Part shown: positions 5,219 to 8,082 of the stretch, in pieces
Numbering within the stretch: the stretch's first letter is position 1
Layout of the letters: each line of letters starts with the position of its first letter
Assembly: GCA_023415395.1 (NCBI GenBank)
Contig: JAEZKN010000201.1
Location: 1-8,082, forward strand
DNA length: 8,082 nucleotides
Direction: 5' to 3'
From: Actinomycetes bacterium
Lineage (GTDB): Bacteria > Actinomycetota > Actinomycetes > Propionibacteriales > Nocardioidaceae
The notes under the pieces: generated by a model
Seen by the model: only the letters and a program-made list of their open reading frames with translations
The model's database searches: none
Told to the model about the DNA's origin: nothing
Position numbers and translations under genes: made by a program

Positions 5219-6624
5219 CCATCCCCGCAAGCGTCGTCAACGTCGGCGCCGACCTCTTCGCCGATGCCGTGGAGGCCCAGGCCGTCCCGGCCACCCGGGT
5301 CGACTGGCGCCCGCCGATGGCCGGCACCGAGGCCGACCTGGTCACGGTCGCGGCCGACCCGCTGCGTCGTACGGCGAACGAGCGCGCCCTCGCCGCGATG
5401 CTCGGCGTCACCGCGACCCTCGTCGACGTCGCCCCGGCCTCGGAGGTGCTCGGACTGCGGCGCGGGGAGTTCCTGCACGCCGGGCCGCCGATCGAGTGGG
5501 AACGCGCCTCCGGCCCGCTGCGCGGCGCGCTGATGGGCGGCGCCGCGCTCGAGGGCCTGGTCGAGGACCCCGAGGACGCGGTCGCGCTGTTCGAATCCGG
5601 AGCGTCGGTCTCGCTCGAGCCGTGCCACCACCGCTCCGCGGTCGGCCCGATGGCCGGCGTCGTCACGCCGAGCATGTGGATGTCCGTGCTCGAGGACGGC
5701 GCGACCGGTCGGCGTACCTACTGCTCGCTGAACGAGGGTCTCGGCAAGGTGCTGCGCTACGGCGCCTACTCCCCCGACGTGCTCGCCCGGCTGCGCTGGA
5801 TGGGGGAGGTGCTCGGCCCCCTGCTGCGCGCCGCGGTGCGCGGCTGCGAGCCGGTCGACGTCACCGGCATCCTCACCCAGATGCTGCAGATGGGCGACGA
5901 GGCGCATAACCGCAACCGCGCCGGCACACTGATGCTGCTGCGCGACCTCTCGCCGGCCATGGTGCGCAGCGGTCAGGAGGAGGCCGGGTTCAGCGGGGCG
6001 CAGGTCGCCGAGGCGCTGCGCTTCATCGGCGGCAACGACCACTTCTTCCTCAACCTCGCGATGCCCGCCTGCAAGCTCGCGCTGGACGCGGCCCGCGGCA
6101 TCGAGGGCTCGACGATGGTCGTCGCGATGGCGCGCAACGGCACCGACTTCGGGATCCAGGTCGCCGGCACCGGCGAGGAGTGGTTCACCGGCCCGGCGCA
6201 GCTGGCCGACGGCCTCTTCCTGGGCTCCTTCGGGCCTGAGGACGCCAACCCCGACATCGGCGACTCTGCGATCACCGAGACTGCGGGCATCGGCGGCTTC
6301 GCGATGGCCACCGCCCCCGCGATCGTGCGCTTCGTCGGCGGCTCGGTGCCCGACGCGCTGGCGACCACCCGGCGGATGCACGAGATCACCCTCGGCGAGA
6401 ACCCGCGCTGGTCGGTCCCGGTACTGGAGTTCCAGGGCACCCCGACCGGGATCGACGTAACCGCGGTGTGCCGCACCGGCATCCTGCCCCAGATCAACAC
6501 CGGCATGGCCGGGAGGGTGGCCGGCGTCGGCCAGGTCGGCGCCGGGCTCGTCACGCCTCCGGCAGAGATCTTCCCGAAGGCGCTGGCCCGGCTCGCCGAC
6601 CTGGCGCGCTCGCGCGGCCGCTAG
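5215..6624 (+). CDS. DUF1116 protein (YlbE/AllG-like), putative subunit of an oxamate carbamoyltransferase-type complex
   Basis: A 469-residue cytoplasmic protein with the conserved blocks of DUF1116 (PF06545): VDWRPP near residue 35, EPCHHRSAVGPMAGV at 135-149, NEGLGKVLRYGAY at 173-185, MGDEAHNRNR at 226-235 and GGNDHFFLN at 272-280. The runs of Cys/His/Asp/Glu/Asn in these blocks are likely active-site or ligand residues, although I do not know a residue-level mechanism. In E. coli the homologue YlbE acts with FdrA and YlbF in oxamate carbamoyltransferase. The GTG start is set by GGAGG six bases upstream and by the four-base overlap with fdrA, and the length is close to that of E. coli YlbE. 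It is the last gene of the operon: the next gene converges from the right, 14 bases beyond. No carbamate kinase follows, unlike the E. coli cluster with ybcF. Confidence 0.9.
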   Translation: MTIPASVVNVGADLFADAVEAQAVPATRVDWRPPMAGTEADLVTVAADPLRRTANERALAAMLGVTATLVDVAPASEVLGLRRGEFLHAGPPIEWERASGPLRGALMGGAALEGLVEDPEDAVALFESGASVSLEPCHHRSAVGPMAGVVTPSMWMSVLEDGATGRRTYCSLNEGLGKVLRYGAYSPDVLARLRWMGEVLGPLLRAAVRGCEPVDVTGILTQMLQMGDEAHNRNRAGTLMLLRDLSPAMVRSGQEEAGFSGAQVAEALRFIGGNDHFFLNLAMPACKLALDAARGIEGSTMVVAMARNGTDFGIQVAGTGEEWFTGPAQLADGLFLGSFGPEDANPDIGDSAITETAGIGGFAMATAPAIVRFVGGSVPDALATTRRMHEITLGENPRWSVPVLEFQGTPTGIDVTAVCRTGILPQINTGMAGRVAGVGQVGAGLVTPPAEIFPKALARLADLARSRGR

Positions 6625-6643
6625 GCGCTCAGCGGCGCTCAGC
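6624..6643. repeat. Tandem duplication of a 10-base unit
   Basis: GGCGCTCAGC occurs twice in immediate succession (6624-6633 and 6634-6643). The first copy begins at the last base of the DUF1116 stop codon, and the second copy contains the lipoprotein stop codon on the other strand. Either copy can pair with TGAGCGCC at 6647-6654. Confidence 0.75.
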
Positions 6644-6654
6644 TGTTGAGCGCC
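6634..6654. terminator. Likely bidirectional terminator hairpin between convergent genes
   Basis: GGCGCTCA (6634-6641) pairs perfectly with TGAGCGCC (6647-6654) around the five-base loop GCTGT. It lies 9 bases after the DUF1116 stop and overlaps the 3' end of the convergent lipoprotein gene. No T-run follows on either strand, which is common for GC-rich actinobacterial terminators. The function is inferred from position and structure. Confidence 0.5.
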
Positions 6655-7271
6655 TCCTCGGCGGTGGTGCCCTGCTCGGCGAACCACTCGTCGGTGAAGG
6701 CGCTGCCGTCGAGGAGCCACTCGCCGTCGCGCTCGACGAGCGTCAGCGGGAGCGTCTCCTCGGCGGGGTCCGAGCCCGGCTCGGCGACGGTCGCCACGCC
6801 GTCCTCGAAGCTCACCCAGTCCGGCTCGGCGGTGAAGCCCTCGCGCAGCTCGGCGATCGCCGCCTCCTGGTCGTCGGAGAGCGCAACGGCGATCATCGAC
6901 ATGCCGATCAGGGTGCGCAGCGTGGCGTAGGCGTGGGTCTCGCTGGCGAAGGTGTCCCACGCGACCCACTCCGAGGTCCCGGGGAAGTACTCGTCGACGA
7001 AGCCCGCGAAGTCGTCCATCGCGTCGTCGGCCAGGCCCGAGTCGATCGCCGCGGCGACCTCGTCGACGAGCACGTTGAGCGCGGCGTTGACGTCGTCGGC
7101 GACCGCCTGCGGGTCCTCGCGGTCCGCGCCGTCCTCGGCCGCGGCCTCGCCGGCCGAGGACGACGAGGACTTCTTCGGCTCCGGGTCTTCCGAAGAGCAG
7201 CCGGTGAGGACCAGGGTGCCGGCCAGGGCGGCAGCGGCCAGGGAGCGGGGCAGGGCGTTGAGTCGCAACAT
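6639..7271 (-). CDS. Predicted lipoprotein of unknown function
   Basis: A 210-residue exported protein. Residues 1-24 form a lipoprotein signal peptide: an N-region with two arginines (R3, R9), a hydrophobic stretch, and lipobox L22-T-G-C25. C25 would be lipidated and the protein anchored on the outer face of the membrane. A serine- and acid-rich linker follows (about 26-55), then an acidic, largely helical domain. The end, LTLVERDGEWLLDGSAF, resembles the closing strands of NTF2-like or DUF4878-type extracellular domains, but that is only a weak resemblance. I chose the ATG at 7269-7271 because it puts the signal peptide exactly at the N-terminus; longer frames upstream add non-signal sequence. 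No strong ribosome binding site is seen, and a possible -10 lies only nine bases upstream. It is divergent from the membrane protein at 7401. I do not recognise the family. Confidence 0.85.
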   Translation of the reverse strand: MLRLNALPRSLAAAALAGTLVLTGCSSEDPEPKKSSSSSAGEAAAEDGADREDPQAVADDVNAALNVLVDEVAAAIDSGLADDAMDDFAGFVDEYFPGTSEWVAWDTFASETHAYATLRTLIGMSMIAVALSDDQEAAIAELREGFTAEPDWVSFEDGVATVAEPGSDPAEETLPLTLVERDGEWLLDGSAFTDEWFAEQGTTAEEALNS

Positions 7272-7280
7272 GCCCCGGAC

Positions 7281-7286
7281 ATTATC
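7281..7286 (-). promoter_or_regulatory. Possible -10 element of the lipoprotein gene
   Basis: The minus strand reads GATAAT, five of six matches to TATAAT, ending nine bases before the ATG at 7271. Transcription would start within about four bases of the ATG, giving a leaderless or near-leaderless mRNA, in line with the absent ribosome binding site. No clear -35 hexamer is visible. Confidence 0.35.
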
Positions 7287-7325
7287 GACTCCACACGTCC
7301 GGATAGTGGGCTGGTCCACATCCAG

Positions 7326-7340
7326 ACGGTTTCTGACCGT
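7326..7340. promoter_or_regulatory. Inverted repeat in the divergent intergenic region
   Basis: ACGGT-TTCTG-ACCGT has perfect five-base arms with a five-base spacer. It lies about 55 bases upstream of the lipoprotein start and 60 bases upstream of the membrane protein start, and is followed by GTTAAC. It is placed like an operator for the divergent pair, but no known regulator motif was recognised. Confidence 0.3.
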
Positions 7341-7350
7341 TAACTTGCTC

Positions 7351-7370
7351 TCACCGGTTCGGGCCGGTGA
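7351..7370. promoter_or_regulatory. Inverted repeat TCACCGG-N6-CCGGTGA upstream of the membrane protein gene
   Basis: Perfect seven-base arms (7351-7357 and 7364-7370) surround TTCGGG. It ends 30 bases before the GTG at 7401. It may be an operator, or a stable leader hairpin if transcription starts upstream of it. No T-run follows, so a terminator is less likely. Confidence 0.4.
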
Positions 7371-7400
7371 CCTGTTCGCCTGGACTACGAAGGAACCGCC

Positions 7401-8006
7401 GTGTCGATGCCCGACTCCGAGCCGCGCTGGCTCGAGCCCGTCTCCGCCTTCCTCCTCGGTCTCGGCGCGGTGCTCACCGCGCTCGCGGCCTACCTCTCCG
7501 CCGTGCAGGCCGGCGACGAGGACGAGGCCCGGGCCCGCTCGATCGAGCACAACGCCCGCTCGTACGCGCTCACCAACACCGCGACCCAGGTCCGCGCGGC
7601 CGACCAGGCGATGTTCGCGGCGTGGGCCGAGGCCGGGTTCACCGACAACGACGAGCTCACCGAGTACCTGACCACGCTGATGCGCCCCGAGCTCAACACC
7701 GCGCTCGAGGCCTGGGCGGAGACCGACGACGACGGTCCGGACACGCCGTTCGGGATGGACCAGTACTCGATCGCCGAGGAGGACGAGGCCACCGAGGCGC
7801 GTGCGGCCGCCGAGAAGGAGGACGCCCGCGCGAAGACGGCGGCCGATCGCGGCGACGGCTACGACAAGTCGACGATCTACCTCGCCCTGGGCCTGTTCTT
7901 CGCCGGTATCGGCACGACCTTCCGCCGGCGCTCCTACGCCGCCGGGCTACTCGCGGTCAGCGCCGCGAGCCTGGCGATCGGCACCGTGCAGCTGCTCATC
8001 GCCTAG
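7401..8006 (+). CDS. Small acidic membrane protein, three predicted helices, unknown function
   Basis: A 201-residue protein. Hydrophobic segments lie at about 13-35 (VSAFLLGLGAVLTALAAYL), 157-173 and 179-200, the last two forming a hairpin around TFRRRSY at 173-179. Between them lies a strongly acidic, alanine- and glutamate-rich region (36-155) that looks helical. The arginine turn suggests, by the positive-inside rule, that the loop between helices two and three is cytoplasmic, which would put the central domain outside; this is inference and not firm. The layout of one N-terminal helix, a helical middle and a C-terminal helix pair resembles DUF4337-type proteins, but I cannot assign the family. 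The GTG at 7401 is supported by AAGGA six bases upstream; an ATG at 7407 is possible. Its stop overlaps the stop of a gene converging from the right. Function unknown. Confidence 0.8.
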   Translation: MSMPDSEPRWLEPVSAFLLGLGAVLTALAAYLSAVQAGDEDEARARSIEHNARSYALTNTATQVRAADQAMFAAWAEAGFTDNDELTEYLTTLMRPELNTALEAWAETDDDGPDTPFGMDQYSIAEEDEATEARAAAEKEDARAKTAADRGDGYDKSTIYLALGLFFAGIGTTFRRRSYAAGLLAVSAASLAIGTVQLLIA

Positions 8007-8082
8007 AGCGGCGGCGGGCGCCAGAACGCCCGCCTGATGTCCACGTTGCCGTTGGGACGCAGCGGCGTGCCCTCCTCCAGGT
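8003..8082 (-). CDS. C-terminal end of an unidentified gene, partial
   Basis: Read on the minus strand, the window edge gives an open frame of 25 codons ending LRPNGNVDIRRAFWRPPPL and a TAG stop at 8003-8005. Nearly every codon ends in G or C (the exception is one CGT), which matches the codon use of the other genes and separates this frame from the two alternatives. Its stop overlaps the stop of the upstream plus-strand gene (TAG at 8004-8006), the usual packing of convergent genes here. The family cannot be recognised from this fragment. Confidence 0.5.
   Translation of the reverse strand, partial: LEEGTPLRPNGNVDIRRAFWRPPPL

Noticed and set aside
3821..5230. 469-residue minus-strand open frame opposite fdrA
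   Set aside because: It lies exactly opposite fdrA, has no recognisable domain, and its Gly/Arg/His-rich composition indicates an antisense shadow.
4642..6969. 775-residue minus-strand open frame opposite fdrA, DUF1116 and the lipoprotein end
   Set aside because: It runs antisense to two well-supported genes, crosses a terminator hairpin and has the low-complexity composition of a shadow frame.
6639..8082. Right-hand genes as part of the catabolic locus
   Set aside because: They are separated by a convergent junction and encode envelope proteins with no sign of a catabolic role.

Overview
The window is high-GC DNA (a rough estimate is about 70%) with strong G/C bias at third codon positions, GTG starts and tightly packed genes. 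This points to an actinobacterium, probably of the Nocardioides / Propionibacteriales type. That placement is inferred from composition and gene style, not from a marker gene.

Left part, minus strand (1-3089), read right to left: a PucR-family transcription regulator (1854-3089), an NCS2-family nucleobase permease with UraA-type motifs (258-1694), and the first 78 codons of a CoxM-like FAD subunit of a molybdenum hydroxylase (1-235), which runs off the left edge. Middle, plus strand (3165-6624), diverging from pucR across a 75-base gap: a three-gene operon with 4-base stop/start overlaps. It encodes a DUF2877 protein (YlbF/AllH-like), FdrA (AllF-like) and a DUF1116 protein (YlbE/AllG-like). 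In E. coli this trio belongs to the allantoin region and has been assigned as the oxamate carbamoyltransferase that splits oxalurate into oxamate and carbamoyl phosphate. Right part (6639-8082): a predicted lipoprotein (minus), a divergent three-helix membrane protein of unknown function (plus), and the last 25 codons of an unidentified minus-strand gene. These look unrelated to the catabolic locus.

Together, positions 1-6624 look like a nucleobase or ureide catabolic locus: uptake (permease), oxidative hydroxylation (Mo/FAD/Fe-S enzyme, mostly outside the window), and phosphorolysis of a carbamoylated product by the FdrA complex, under a PucR regulator. Two features make it more than a routine purine locus. 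The permease has the glutamate (ENIG) signature of uracil carriers rather than the glutamine of xanthine carriers. There is also no carbamate kinase in the window. An FdrA-type complex acting on a pyrimidine-derived acylurea such as ureidomalonate is a testable but unproven possibility.

There is no stretch over 300 bases without a gene. I saw no RNA gene, CRISPR array, insertion sequence or attachment site.
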